NCBI GenBank assembly: GCA_018069525.1
Contig: JAGPUQ010000027.1
Span: 1-64,000, forward strand
Direction of reading: 5' to 3'
Length of the DNA stretch: 64,000 nucleotides
Source of the DNA: Porticoccaceae bacterium
GTDB lineage: Bacteria > Pseudomonadota > Gammaproteobacteria > Pseudomonadales > Porticoccaceae
Positions within the stretch are counted from its first letter, which is position 1, and every line of letters starts with the position of its first letter. Below the pieces are notes generated by a model. That model had not been told where the DNA came from, searched no databases, and worked only from the letters and a program-made list of their open reading frames with translations. Positions 16,050-25,208 of the stretch are shown in pieces. The translations under genes and the position numbers were made by a program.

Positions 16050-19000
16050 TTACTGAGCTGCTTCAATTTTCTGCTGCAAGGCGGCAAGACGCTTGGCCGA
16101 CACCGGTTTCAGCGTCTTTAACTGCTGAGCGTACAACGACACCCGGTACTCCTCCAACATAAAACGAAAGTTTTCCAGACTGGCGGATACCTCAACACTA
16201 TCACTGTTGGCGGCCACTTGTTGCCGCCACCAATCGAGGGCAGCCCCAATGGTATCCATAGCCTCCTGGTCTCGCGCTTCAAGGGCCGGTAATTTATCAA
16301 AACGCACCACCGCAGCCTTAATATAGCGTGGATATTGCACCAACCAATCCACCGAAGCATCACCTACTGCGGCATCGCGCATAAACCCCGGGCGCAACAA
16401 GTAGTCGAGCTGGTCTTTGCCGTCAGCTGCAGCGCGAGCGTGGGTCTTTGTCCGCTGGAGCAACAAACCACGTAGATTTTTTAAGTCGTCGCAAAGCCCC
16501 AGCACCATGCTCTCTAATTGCTGCGTCCGAATGGCGATATCGCCCTTGCCCCCTTGCAGCAAAGTCTGGTACTCCGCCTGCGTCCGCGGTATGGGCCTGC
16601 CCGCAAATACCGCTCGATACACTGCCGCTGCAATTACATCCTCGGACAGGTGTGCTTTATCCGGCAAACCGGCGGCGACCAATGTTAAATCCGCCGTGCG
16701 AAATAATTGTTTTTTTAAATACTTAACCGTTTGCGCCAGCTCCAATGTCGCCAGCCGTAGCAAACCCAGTCGCGTGGTCTGCTCGGCCAATGCCGGGGTA
16801 TCCAGCAATTGCAGCGCTACGCTGTCACCCTGATCGATCAGCGCGGGATAGGCGCGAACTTCTAGCTTGCCGCGACTAATCACACTCAACTCCGGCAGGG
16901 CTTCAAAGTTCCAGCTAGTCAGCCCCCGGGTTTCAAGCGCGTTCGGCAAGCCCTCGTGCAGCGCATCTTGTAGGGACTCATCCAGGGCATCTCGCACCAC
17001 ACCACGATACTTGTGCCGTAGCTCAGCCAGCGCCCTACTCTGTTCGAGCAAGGCGCCTGTTTCATCGAGCAAACGAAAGTTGACGCGATAAAAACTATCG
17101 AGCTTATCCTCTTGCCAGTGTTTGGGATCAATCTTGATACCGCTACTTTTCTGTATCTGCTTCGACAGCGCCTGGGTAAGAGGGACATTCATAAGAGAAG
17201 CATCGCCCGCAAGCAAACCCGGCAGTAATTTATCTACAGTATTTGGCACCGGCACTAATTGCTTCCGCACCGGGCGAGGTAAACTTTTTAGTAACTCGAT
17301 GCATTTATCGCGCAGCAAGCCGGGTACCAGCCAGTCAAACAGATGGGCCGGAACCTGGTGCAAAATGGCCACCGGAATATCGACGCTGACACCATCGTCA
17401 GCATGAGCCGGTTCAAAACGATAGCTTAATGGATAGCTGTGCCCTTCCCATTCGATGCTGGTTGGAAATTGTGCCACCTCGCTATCCGCGGGGGCATAGG
17501 ACAGCAGCCGCTCTCGATCAATAAACAGCAGTCGAGGCTGGCCTTTTTCCACAATCTTGCGCCAGCGCTCAAAGCTAGCGAGACTAATAATATCGGCGGG
17601 CAGACGCTCATCATAAAACTGAAACCATTCGCGTTCATCGGCGGCAATATCCCGGCGGCGCAACTTGTCTTCTAGCTCGTGTAGTTCCGTTAACACGCTT
17701 TGATTGTATTGAAAAAACTCAGCTGGTTCTAATTTACTTTGCTGCGCCTTATTTTGCTGCGCTTGTTTTCCCTGAATAGCTATAACTGGAGTTTTTTTAG
17801 CTTGCGGATGCCTGGATTTAGCGTAAGCACCCTCCACCAGCGCCGCTTGAATAAACACCTGGCGAGCGACGGGGGGATCAATTTTTCCGTAGCTGACCCG
17901 CTTGCGCTCCTGAATCACCAAACCGTAAAGGCTTTGTTTTTCCCAGGCCATTACCTGGCCATTAGCGGCATGGTAGTGGGATTCGCTGTAACTTTTTTTG
18001 ACTAAATGCGCGGCGAGTTCAGACAAACTTTCCGGATCAATAACACCACAACAATGGGCGTATAGCCGCGTCGTTTCTATTAGCTCCGCTGCCATTAACC
18101 ATTTCGGGCCACTCTTAAACACACCCGAACCCGGAAAGATCGAGAACTTGCTATTACGCACGCCAAGATATTCGTGTTTTTCGTGACGAAAACCAATACG
18201 GCTTAATAAGCCGGTCAATAAGGCGCGATGAATGCTAGCAATATCTGCGGGCTTCGGATTATCAGCGAGTTTTAATTCACGACAACTGTGATGCAATTGA
18301 TGATGCAACTCTCGCCACTCCCGCACCCGCAGCGGCGACAGAAATTGTCGGCGACAATATTTATCGAACTGACTGCGGTTTAGCTCGCCGCGCTGTACTT
18401 CCAAATGCTTCCACAAATTCACCAAAGCGATAAAGTCCGAGGCCGGATCTTGCCACTGACGGTGCTTTTCATCCGCCGCCTGACGCTTATCGGCAGGTCG
18501 CTCGCGGGGGTCCTGAATACTCAGCGCGGAAACGATAACCAGTACTTCCTGTAAACAGTTTTCGTGCTGAGCGGCAATCAGCGTCCGGCCCAGACGAGGA
18601 TCAATGGGCAAACGCGACAATGTTTGTCCGACGGGATTGAGCTTGTCGTGCTGATCGACTGCGCCCAGCTCCGTCAATAATTGAAAGCCGTCATTAATTA
18701 AGCGGTGGTCCGGCGGATCAATAAAAGGGAAACTGCGTACCTCGCCAATACGAAAATGCAGCATTTTTAAAATCACCGCCGCCAGATTAGTACGCACGAT
18801 TTCCGGGTCGGTATATTCCGGACGATTGTTAAAATCCTGCTCCGTGTACAAACGTATACACACGCCGTCCGCAACCCGGCCACAGCGTCCCGCCCGTTGA
18901 TTGGCGCTGGCCTGTGAAATTGGCTCAATAGGCAGCCGTTGCACTTTGGTGCGATAGCTGTAGCGACTGATGCGGGCGTAACCCGTATCCACAACATAGA

Positions 19001-20162
19001 CTATGCCGGGTACGGTAAGCGAGGTCTCTGCCACATTGGTGGCCAGCACCACGCGCACACCGCGATGCTGTTGAAACACCCGGTTCTGATCGGCCAACCC
19101 CAGGCGTCCATAGAGGGGAAGAATTTCAAGGTCGCGTAAATCACGTTTGCGCAAACGCAGCGAGGCTTCGCGAATCTCCCGCTCGGAACTGAAAAACACC
19201 AGTACGTCGCCCCGCTTCGGCAAACTCAGTACATCTTCAATGGCGTCAATGGTTGCGCTGATTAGATCTTCGTCTTTATCTACTGTTGCCTGGTAGCGAA
19301 TCTCCACGGGAAAACTTCTACCCGACACCTGCACCACCGGAGCGCCGTCAAAATGTTTGGAAAAACGCTCTACGTCGATAGTCGCCGAGGTGATAATCAG
19401 TTTTAAATCGGGACGTTTCGGTAAAATTTGTTTGAGATAACCCAGTAAAAAATCAATATTAAGGCTGCGCTCATGGGCTTCATCAATAATCAAAGTATCG
19501 TAGCGAGATAAAAATCGATCGTTTTGAATTTCAGCCAGCAAAATCCCGTCGGTCATTAATTTAACCAGGGTCTTATCGCCGCTGTGATCGCTAAAGCGCA
19601 CCTGATAACCGACTTCCTCACCAAGCTCGCAATCCAGCTCTTCGGCAATACGACTGGCGACAGTGCGCGCGGCAATACGGCGTGGTTGCGTGTGGCCAAT
19701 AAGGCCGGTAGCACCACGCCCCAACTCCAGACAAATTTTGGGCAGCTGCGTGGTTTTACCCGAACCGGTTTCACCGGCAACAATCACCACCTGATGCCCG
19801 CTGATAGCTTCGGCTATTTCAGCGCGTCGTTCGGATATCGGCAGGTTTTCAGGATAGGTAATGTTAGGGCAATGCGCCCGGCGGGCTTCGGCGATAGCGA
19901 CGGAGGCTTCAATTGCTGCTATCAGTTTGCTTAGCTCATTATCGCGCTTGTCTGGGCTTTGCTTGTCTGGGCTCTGTTTACCTAGAGTCTGCCTGGATAG
20001 CTTCTGCAAGCGCCGACGTAAACGAAAACGATCGCGATTGCAGCACTTCTCTATTTTTTCTGCTATTTTTTGTTCTGTCTTTTGTTCCGCTTTTTGTTCT
20101 GCTTTTTGTTCCATCGGGGCCAGCCCCTGGCTAGCGGAATCGTCTGTCACTATGGAGGCCAC
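16050..20162 (-). CDS. hrpA: ATP-dependent RNA helicase HrpA (DEAH box)
   Basis: A 1370-aa DEAH-box helicase, the size of HrpA. Walker A is GETGSGKTTQ (about residue 131), the DEAH box lies in LIIDEAHERSLN, motif III is SAT, and NQRAGRCGRV is motif VI. These are followed by the HA2, OB and long C-terminal DUF3418-type domains. HrpA acts on stalled ribosomes/mRNA in E. coli. The N-terminal 75 residues are low-complexity and repeat-expanded (EQKAEQKAEQKTEQK; KQSPDKQSPDK), apparently recent short duplications. The VWA gene upstream ends 4 bp before it. An alternative start at the internal Met (residue 17) cannot be excluded. Confidence 0.95.
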   Translation of the reverse strand: MASIVTDDSASQGLAPMEQKAEQKAEQKTEQKIAEKIEKCCNRDRFRLRRRLQKLSRQTLGKQSPDKQSPDKRDNELSKLIAAIEASVAIAEARRAHCPNITYPENLPISERRAEIAEAISGHQVVIVAGETGSGKTTQLPKICLELGRGATGLIGHTQPRRIAARTVASRIAEELDCELGEEVGYQVRFSDHSGDKTLVKLMTDGILLAEIQNDRFLSRYDTLIIDEAHERSLNIDFLLGYLKQILPKRPDLKLIITSATIDVERFSKHFDGAPVVQVSGRSFPVEIRYQATVDKDEDLISATIDAIEDVLSLPKRGDVLVFFSSEREIREASLRLRKRDLRDLEILPLYGRLGLADQNRVFQQHRGVRVVLATNVAETSLTVPGIVYVVDTGYARISRYSYRTKVQRLPIEPISQASANQRAGRCGRVADGVCIRLYTEQDFNNRPEYTDPEIVRTNLAAVILKMLHFRIGEVRSFPFIDPPDHRLINDGFQLLTELGAVDQHDKLNPVGQTLSRLPIDPRLGRTLIAAQHENCLQEVLVIVSALSIQDPRERPADKRQAADEKHRQWQDPASDFIALVNLWKHLEVQRGELNRSQFDKYCRRQFLSPLRVREWRELHHQLHHSCRELKLADNPKPADIASIHRALLTGLLSRIGFRHEKHEYLGVRNSKFSIFPGSGVFKSGPKWLMAAELIETTRLYAHCCGVIDPESLSELAAHLVKKSYSESHYHAANGQVMAWEKQSLYGLVIQERKRVSYGKIDPPVARQVFIQAALVEGAYAKSRHPQAKKTPVIAIQGKQAQQNKAQQSKLEPAEFFQYNQSVLTELHELEDKLRRRDIAADEREWFQFYDERLPADIISLASFERWRKIVEKGQPRLLFIDRERLLSYAPADSEVAQFPTSIEWEGHSYPLSYRFEPAHADDGVSVDIPVAILHQVPAHLFDWLVPGLLRDKCIELLKSLPRPVRKQLVPVPNTVDKLLPGLLAGDASLMNVPLTQALSKQIQKSSGIKIDPKHWQEDKLDSFYRVNFRLLDETGALLEQSRALAELRHKYRGVVRDALDESLQDALHEGLPNALETRGLTSWNFEALPELSVISRGKLEVRAYPALIDQGDSVALQLLDTPALAEQTTRLGLLRLATLELAQTVKYLKKQLFRTADLTLVAAGLPDKAHLSEDVIAAAVYRAVFAGRPIPRTQAEYQTLLQGGKGDIAIRTQQLESMVLGLCDDLKNLRGLLLQRTKTHARAAADGKDQLDYLLRPGFMRDAAVGDASVDWLVQYPRYIKAAVVRFDKLPALEARDQEAMDTIGAALDWWRQQVAANSDSVEVSASLENFRFMLEEYRVSLYAQQLKTLKPVSAKRLAALQQKIEAAQ

Positions 20163-20166
20163 GGCC

Positions 20167-21342
20167 TTATTTCGTCAGTAACGACATACTGGCTTCAAGT
20201 CCGCCCATGGTCAGTGGAAACATACGGCCTTCAAGCAAGGTATTCACTCGTTGAATAGTCGGGGTGTGCTCCCAATAATCCTCGCGCACGGGATTTAACC
20301 AAACCACTTTGTCAAAGGTATCAGATATGCGTTGCAACCAATCGATACCAGATTCCTTGTTGTAGTATTCAACGCTGCCGCCCGCGCTTTCCAGCTCGTA
20401 GGGCGACATGGAGGCATCACCGACAAAAATTACCTTGTAATCGGAGGCGTAGGTTCGCAGCACATCGAAGGTTTCAGTTTTGTCGTTGTAGCGACGAAAA
20501 TTATCTTTCCACACATAGTCGTACAACATATTGTGAAAATAAAAATACTCCAGGTGTTTAAATTCCGTGCGACTGGCGGAAAACAACTCCTCACAGGTAC
20601 GCACATAGGGATCCATGGATCCACCGACATCAAAAAACAATAGTACTTTGACCGCATTGTGGCGCTCGGGAACCATCTTAATATCGAGCATACCGGCATT
20701 TTTTGCCGTACTGCTGATGGTATCGTCCAGATCGAGTTCTTCCTCGGCACCGGTGCGGGCGAATTTACGCAAACGCCTCAAGGCCATTTTAATATTGCGA
20801 GTACCTAACTCAACGGAGTCGTCCAGATTTTTATAGTCGCGCTGCTCCCATACTTTCAGGGCTTTTTTCTGCTTGCCTTCACCGCCGACTCGAATGCCTT
20901 CAGGGTTGAAGCCGCCGTTTCCAAAAGGTGAAGTACCCCCGGTACCAATCCATTTATTACCGCCTTGATGGCGTTTTTTCTGCTCTTCGAGTCGCTCTTT
21001 GAATTTCTTGATCAACTCCTCAAGACCACCCAGACTCTCGATCTTGGCTTTTTCCTCGTCGCTAAGACTCTTTTCAAACTCCTGACGCAGCCAGTCTTCG
21101 GGAATCAGCGCTTCGATAAAATCGTCCAGACTTTGCAGGTCGTTGAAATACAGCGCAAACGCCCGATCAAATTTATCGTAGAAACGCTCGTCTTTAACCA
21201 GGCAAGTGCGGGACAGTAAATAAAACTCGTCAACGTCGCCAAAGGCGAGGTGTTTTTCCAGCGCCTCTATCAGCGTTAACAGCTCCTTGATGGAGACCGG
21301 CACCCCGCCGTTTTTTAAAGCAAAGAAAAAATTCAGTAGCAT
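20167..21342 (-). CDS. VWA-domain (CoxE-like) protein, partner of MoxR ATPase
   Basis: 391 aa with a C-terminal von Willebrand A/CoxE-like region. The MIDAS motif appears as LLFFDVGGSMDPY (DxGxS, with a conserved Asp/Gly) and later VIFVGDASMSPYE. The N-terminal 150 residues are charged and helical (KEKFKERLEEQKKRHQGG-like). Such proteins pair with MoxR AAA+ ATPases in metal insertion or protein maturation. The ATG at 21342 overlaps the moxR stop by one base (TAATG), implying translational coupling. The client protein is unknown. Confidence 0.9.
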   Translation of the reverse strand: MLLNFFFALKNGGVPVSIKELLTLIEALEKHLAFGDVDEFYLLSRTCLVKDERFYDKFDRAFALYFNDLQSLDDFIEALIPEDWLRQEFEKSLSDEEKAKIESLGGLEELIKKFKERLEEQKKRHQGGNKWIGTGGTSPFGNGGFNPEGIRVGGEGKQKKALKVWEQRDYKNLDDSVELGTRNIKMALRRLRKFARTGAEEELDLDDTISSTAKNAGMLDIKMVPERHNAVKVLLFFDVGGSMDPYVRTCEELFSASRTEFKHLEYFYFHNMLYDYVWKDNFRRYNDKTETFDVLRTYASDYKVIFVGDASMSPYELESAGGSVEYYNKESGIDWLQRISDTFDKVVWLNPVREDYWEHTPTIQRVNTLLEGRMFPLTMGGLEASMSLLTK

Positions 21343-22187
21343 TACTTAGCTTCCCGCCGCGTCATAAAGGCAAGGCGTTCCAACAAGTGCACATCCTGTT
21401 CATTTTTCAACAGCGCGCCATACAGCGGTGGTATGGCTTTAGTGGCATCGCGCTGCTTGAGAATTTCATCGGGAATATCATCGGAAAGCAATAATTTTAG
21501 CCAGTCGACTAATTCGGAGGTAGAGGGTTTTTTCTTCAAGCCTGGAATTTTACGCACATCGAAAAATACGTCGAGGGCTTCGTCTACCAGGGCCTTTTTA
21601 ATTCCGGGGTAGTGCACATCGACAATTTTTAACATGGTTTCCCGGCTTGGAAAGTTAATAAAGTGGAACAAGCAGCGACGTAAAAAGGCATCGGGCAGTT
21701 CTTTTTCATTATTACTGGTAATAATTACGATGGGACGATGCTTGGCGGCGATTCGCTCACCGGTTTCGTAGACATGAAATTCCATTTTGTCGATTTCGAG
21801 CAGTAAATCATTGGGGAATTCAATATCGGCTTTATCTACCTCATCGATCAGCAATACCACCTGTTCGTCGGCATCAAAGGCTTCCCAGAGCTTACCTTTT
21901 TTGATGTAGTTGGCGATGTCGTGAACCTTGTCGCCGCCCAGTTGGGAATCCCGCAGGCGCGACACGGCATCGTATTCATACAGGCCCTGCTGGGCCTTGG
22001 TAGTGGATTTAATATGCCACTGGATAAGACGTTTGCCTAAAGCCGCAGCGACCTCCTCCGCCAGCATGGTTTTACCGGTGCCAGGCTCGCCTTTAATCAG
22101 CAACGGTCGCTGTAAAATCACTGCCGCGTTAACTGCCATTTGCAGGTCGTCGGTGGCGACGTATCTCTCGGTACCGGTAAATTGCAT
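21342..22187 (-). CDS. MoxR-family AAA+ ATPase
   Basis: 281-aa AAA+ ATPase. Walker A is GEPGTGKTMLAEEVA, Walker B is VVLLIDEVDKAD, sensor 1 lies in IVITSNNEKELPDAFLRR with the arginine finger, and a lid domain follows. The MoxR subgroup typically works with a VWA protein as a chaperone-like complex, and the VWA gene directly overlaps the 3' end here. It starts divergently from the POT transporter; the 175-bp spacer holds a 12-bp tandem repeat. Confidence 0.93.
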   Translation of the reverse strand: MQFTGTERYVATDDLQMAVNAAVILQRPLLIKGEPGTGKTMLAEEVAAALGKRLIQWHIKSTTKAQQGLYEYDAVSRLRDSQLGGDKVHDIANYIKKGKLWEAFDADEQVVLLIDEVDKADIEFPNDLLLEIDKMEFHVYETGERIAAKHRPIVIITSNNEKELPDAFLRRCLFHFINFPSRETMLKIVDVHYPGIKKALVDEALDVFFDVRKIPGLKKKPSTSELVDWLKLLLSDDIPDEILKQRDATKAIPPLYGALLKNEQDVHLLERLAFMTRREAK

Positions 22188-22300
22188 AATACTCCCCTGG
22201 ATGTATGGTGAATTATCTGTGATAAATTGTGTGGAACCGGAGATTTTACGTTAAAAGCCAGCCAGCTTCCAAGTTTCCAGTTCACGGACGTCTGGACAAG

Positions 22301-22336
22301 CATCTCGATAAGCATCGAGAAAAACATCGCTATAAG
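22301..22336. repeat. 12-bp tandem repeat, three copies
   Basis: CATCTCGATAAG, CATCGAGAAAAA and CATCGCTATAAG follow each other in the spacer before the POT transporter gene. Confidence 0.7.
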
Positions 22337-22362
22337 AAGAAAGACACAGGGAACTCAAGTTT

Positions 22363-23904
22363 ATGAGCCAAACAACCGCCAACACTGAAGCCTTATTCCT
22401 CGGCCACCCCCGCGGCCTGTTGGTGTGCTTTCTAACGGAGTTGTGGGAGCGCTTCTCCTACTACGGTATGCGCGCCCTGCTTATCCTCTACCTCACCAAG
22501 CACTTCCTGTTTGGCGACGACAAGGCCACGCATATTTTTGCCGCCTATTCCGCCATGGTCTACCTGATGCCGGTGATTGGCGGCATCCTCGCCGACCGTT
22601 ATTTGGGCGCCCGTAAAGCGGTGATATTTGGCGCCATTTTGCTGGTTCTCGGTCATAGCGGAATGGCACTGGAAGGGCCCGCAGCCGTCACTACCGAAAC
22701 CGGGGTGGTACGCGACCCAATGTATTTGCAGATTTTCTATTTTTCTCTGGCCTTGATTATCGCCGGGGTCGGCTTCTTAAAAGCCAACATTTCCACCATC
22801 GTCGGCTCGCTTTATGAGCAGGGCGACCCACGCCGGGACAGTGGTTTTACCCTGTTTTATATGGGCATTAATATCGGTGCGTTTGCCGCCACCATCCTCT
22901 GCGGCTGGCTCGGTGAAACCTATGGCTGGGCCTACGGTTTTGGCCTGGCAGGTATTGGTATGCTGGTGGGCCTGGCGACTTTTCTGCGAGGCCAGCGGCA
23001 CCTGGGCGACCAGGTTCACCCGCCCTCTGCCGAGCGCCTACAAAGCCGTGTACTACCGTTTATTTCTGTCGAAACCGCAATCTATTTGACCAGCGCGATT
23101 GGCGTAGTGGTAATTTGGCAACTGATGCAACATCGCGACATGATTGGTCAGCTCCTGCAGGGCTTTGGCGGCATTATGCTGGCGGTAGTAGTGATTTATT
23201 CCTTTACCCGCTGCACCCCCGTGGAGCGAGACCGCATGCTGGTGATCGCCGCGCTTGTTGGGTTCTCCGTTGTGTTCTGGTCGCTGTTTGAACAGGCGGG
23301 CTCGTCGCTCAATCTATTTGCCGACCGTTACGTGGACAGACACGTGCTCGGCGGGGAGATTCCCGCCTCGGTATTCCAGTCCGTAAATCCGTTTTTTATT
23401 TTCCTGCTGGCACCCCTGTTTTCGCTACTTTGGGTGTGGCTGGCAACGCGTAATCTGGAACCGTCCACGCCGGTTAAATTTGCTCTGGCGATATTCCAGG
23501 TCGGCCTGGGTTTTCTGGCCCTGGTGTTTGGTGCTAACCAGGCGGAAAGCGCTACGTCGATTGGCCTCTGGTGGTTGGTGTTGATTTATCTCTTACACAC
23601 CAGCGGAGAGCTGTGCCTGTCGCCGGTGGGTTTATCCGCAGTCACCAAGCTCAGTGTGCCCAGAGTGGTCGGTATGATGATGGGGGTATGGTTTCTGGCC
23701 GCCGCTGGAGCCGGTTATATCGCCGGGGAAATTGCTCGCCTTACGGGAGCGGAAACTGTTGATGGCAAAGTCGTTAACGCCGAAGTTGCTCTTGCTAATA
23801 CGCTGGAGGTGTATGCCAAAGTAGGTTGGCTGGCGATTGCTTTAGCTGCGGTTTTACTGATGGTTGCTCCGCTGCTGCGGCGCGGTATGCACGGAGTGCG
23901 TTAG
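22363..23904 (+). CDS. POT-family proton-dependent di/tripeptide transporter
   Basis: 513-aa major-facilitator-type permease with about 14 hydrophobic segments. The POT signatures are clear: ELWERFSYYGMRALLILYL in the first helix (ExxER motif), GGILADRYLGARK in loop 2-3, and FYMGINIGAFAATILCGWLGE (the PTR2 signature). Couples peptide uptake to proton entry at the inner membrane, as in DtpA. An oligopeptide ABC importer lies 6 kb away, and a gamma-glutamyltransferase 14 kb away, so the organism seems well equipped for peptide use. Single gene, normal length. Confidence 0.94.
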   Translation: MSQTTANTEALFLGHPRGLLVCFLTELWERFSYYGMRALLILYLTKHFLFGDDKATHIFAAYSAMVYLMPVIGGILADRYLGARKAVIFGAILLVLGHSGMALEGPAAVTTETGVVRDPMYLQIFYFSLALIIAGVGFLKANISTIVGSLYEQGDPRRDSGFTLFYMGINIGAFAATILCGWLGETYGWAYGFGLAGIGMLVGLATFLRGQRHLGDQVHPPSAERLQSRVLPFISVETAIYLTSAIGVVVIWQLMQHRDMIGQLLQGFGGIMLAVVVIYSFTRCTPVERDRMLVIAALVGFSVVFWSLFEQAGSSLNLFADRYVDRHVLGGEIPASVFQSVNPFFIFLLAPLFSLLWVWLATRNLEPSTPVKFALAIFQVGLGFLALVFGANQAESATSIGLWWLVLIYLLHTSGELCLSPVGLSAVTKLSVPRVVGMMMGVWFLAAAGAGYIAGEIARLTGAETVDGKVVNAEVALANTLEVYAKVGWLAIALAAVLLMVAPLLRRGMHGVR

Positions 23905-23958
23905 GTGCCCTGCACTGATCTCACCCCTCAGATACAAAGTTCTTAGACACAAAGTCTC

Positions 23959-24423
23959 TTAGAGATCAGAGCCAGCTTGCTTAACATCCCCCTGCTCGCT
24001 CATTATTTCCGACAGCGTGGGTTCTTTTCGTGAGAATCCTTTTTTTGAAAGCCTCTCCTTGGAACCGTCTTCGGTAGACACGCTTTTATTCCGCCTACGT
24101 CGGATCACCAGCCAGATAGCCAGTACCAGGGCATATAACAAACAGCCGACCACCACCATTGGCCACACTCCCCGCTGCCAGCCTTCACCGGTTTGCGGGT
24201 AAATCATCTCAAATACGGCGACGCCCCAGGCCGGAGCCAGAAAGTCCATATCGCGATACACAATCATCGGGGTCAGCAATGCGGCGACAAAAACCACGCG
24301 AAAAAACCAACGCACCGGAAACCAGGGTAGCACCCGAGTGACGCGCCACACCGGCACCATAATCAACAGAGCACCGATATAGTAGGCCACCAGCCCCCAT
24401 TGATAATTTTCCAGGGTGTACAT
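23959..24423 (-). CDS. Unrecognised small membrane protein
   Basis: 154 aa with four likely membrane segments: YQWGLVAYYIGALLIMVPV, WFFRVVFVAALLTPMIV, a weaker one near LAPAWGVAVFEMIY, and VWPMVVVGCLLYALVLAIWLVI. These are followed by RRRRNK and a charged, Ser/Glu-rich cytoplasmic tail of about 45 residues. No family is recognised. It lies 11 bp after ycgN in the same direction and is probably the last gene of the rnd-ycgL-ycgN operon. Confidence 0.75.
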   Translation of the reverse strand: MYTLENYQWGLVAYYIGALLIMVPVWRVTRVLPWFPVRWFFRVVFVAALLTPMIVYRDMDFLAPAWGVAVFEMIYPQTGEGWQRGVWPMVVVGCLLYALVLAIWLVIRRRRNKSVSTEDGSKERLSKKGFSRKEPTLSEIMSEQGDVKQAGSDL

Positions 24424-24434
24424 TGCTTCGACTC

Positions 24435-24875
24435 CTAATTAACCCAGTGAATGACAAACTCTTCGACGCTATCCGGATGCACCTGGGTTTCTGAAATAAT
24501 TTTTCCACGCACGGAAATACCCGCCTCGTGAACTGAATCCCCATTACCCGACACCAGCGGATGCCAATCAAATAAGGGTTTACCTTCATTGACCAGCCGA
24601 TAAGCGCAGGTCTGCGGCAACCACTCGGTGCTAGCCACATTGTCGCGATTCAATTGCAAACAGTCAGGTACCAGCTGTTTGCGCTTAGGGTAATCGGTGC
24701 AGCGGCAGCTATCTACGTCGAGCAACTGACAGGACACTGCGGTAAACGCGATTTCACCGCTATCGGCGTCTTCTAATTTCAGCAAGCAACACCGCCCGCA
24801 ACCATCGCACAGGGCTTCCCATTCGGCATCGTCCATCTCACTCAGGGATTTAGTCTGCCAAAATGTTTTATTCAC
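24435..24875 (-). CDS. ycgN: YcgN-family Cys-cluster protein (UPF0260)
   Basis: 146 aa with the family Cys pattern: LCDGCGRCCLLKLED (about residues 23-37), TAVSCQLLDVDSCRCTDYPKR, and later LPQTCAYR. The Cys spacing resembles a zinc/iron-chelate cluster of the CxxCxxCC type. Function is unknown in all bacteria. The ATG overlaps the ycgL stop by four bases (ATGA), a conserved ycgL-ycgN pairing in gammaproteobacteria. Confidence 0.92.
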   Translation of the reverse strand: MNKTFWQTKSLSEMDDAEWEALCDGCGRCCLLKLEDADSGEIAFTAVSCQLLDVDSCRCTDYPKRKQLVPDCLQLNRDNVASTEWLPQTCAYRLVNEGKPLFDWHPLVSGNGDSVHEAGISVRGKIISETQVHPDSVEEFVIHWVN

Positions 24876-25204
24876 GCCAATTTTTCATTTTTCTGCCGCA
24901 TGTCTGCCATATATTGATCGGGGCGCGGCGGCATTTGTAAATAATAACCCTGCTCAGCCAAAGCCTTTAACACATCGGCGATATCAACTCGAGCCAGCTT
25001 GCGTTCGGGGTTGAGCATTATGGGCATGGCCAGCTCGGGTTTACCAAACCTGGTTAACAGGGCTTCCGGCACCGGCGTTAGATCGCCCTCGTGATTGACG
25101 TAGAGGTACATCCCCGACTGCTTAGGGCTGCGGTAAATTTTGCACAGCACCTTTCTTTCTGGAATATTTTTTTCTAGTGTTTTTTTTGATGGTGTTTTAT
25201 TCAT
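24872..25204 (-). CDS. ycgL: YcgL domain-containing protein
   Basis: About 110 aa. The YcgL fold motif runs from VLCKIYRSPKQSGMYLYV to LLTRFGKPELAMPIMLNPERKLARVD, ending GYYLQMPP. The biochemical role is unknown. The open frame extends upstream inside rnd to 25384, but the ATG at 25204, four bases after the rnd stop and preceded by AAGG, gives the family length. An N-terminal Lys-rich extension of about 17 residues (KTPSKKTLEKNIPE) precedes the domain. Confidence 0.9.
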   Translation of the reverse strand: MNKTPSKKTLEKNIPERKVLCKIYRSPKQSGMYLYVNHEGDLTPVPEALLTRFGKPELAMPIMLNPERKLARVDIADVLKALAEQGYYLQMPPRPDQYMADMRQKNEKLA

Positions 25205-25208
25205 TGCC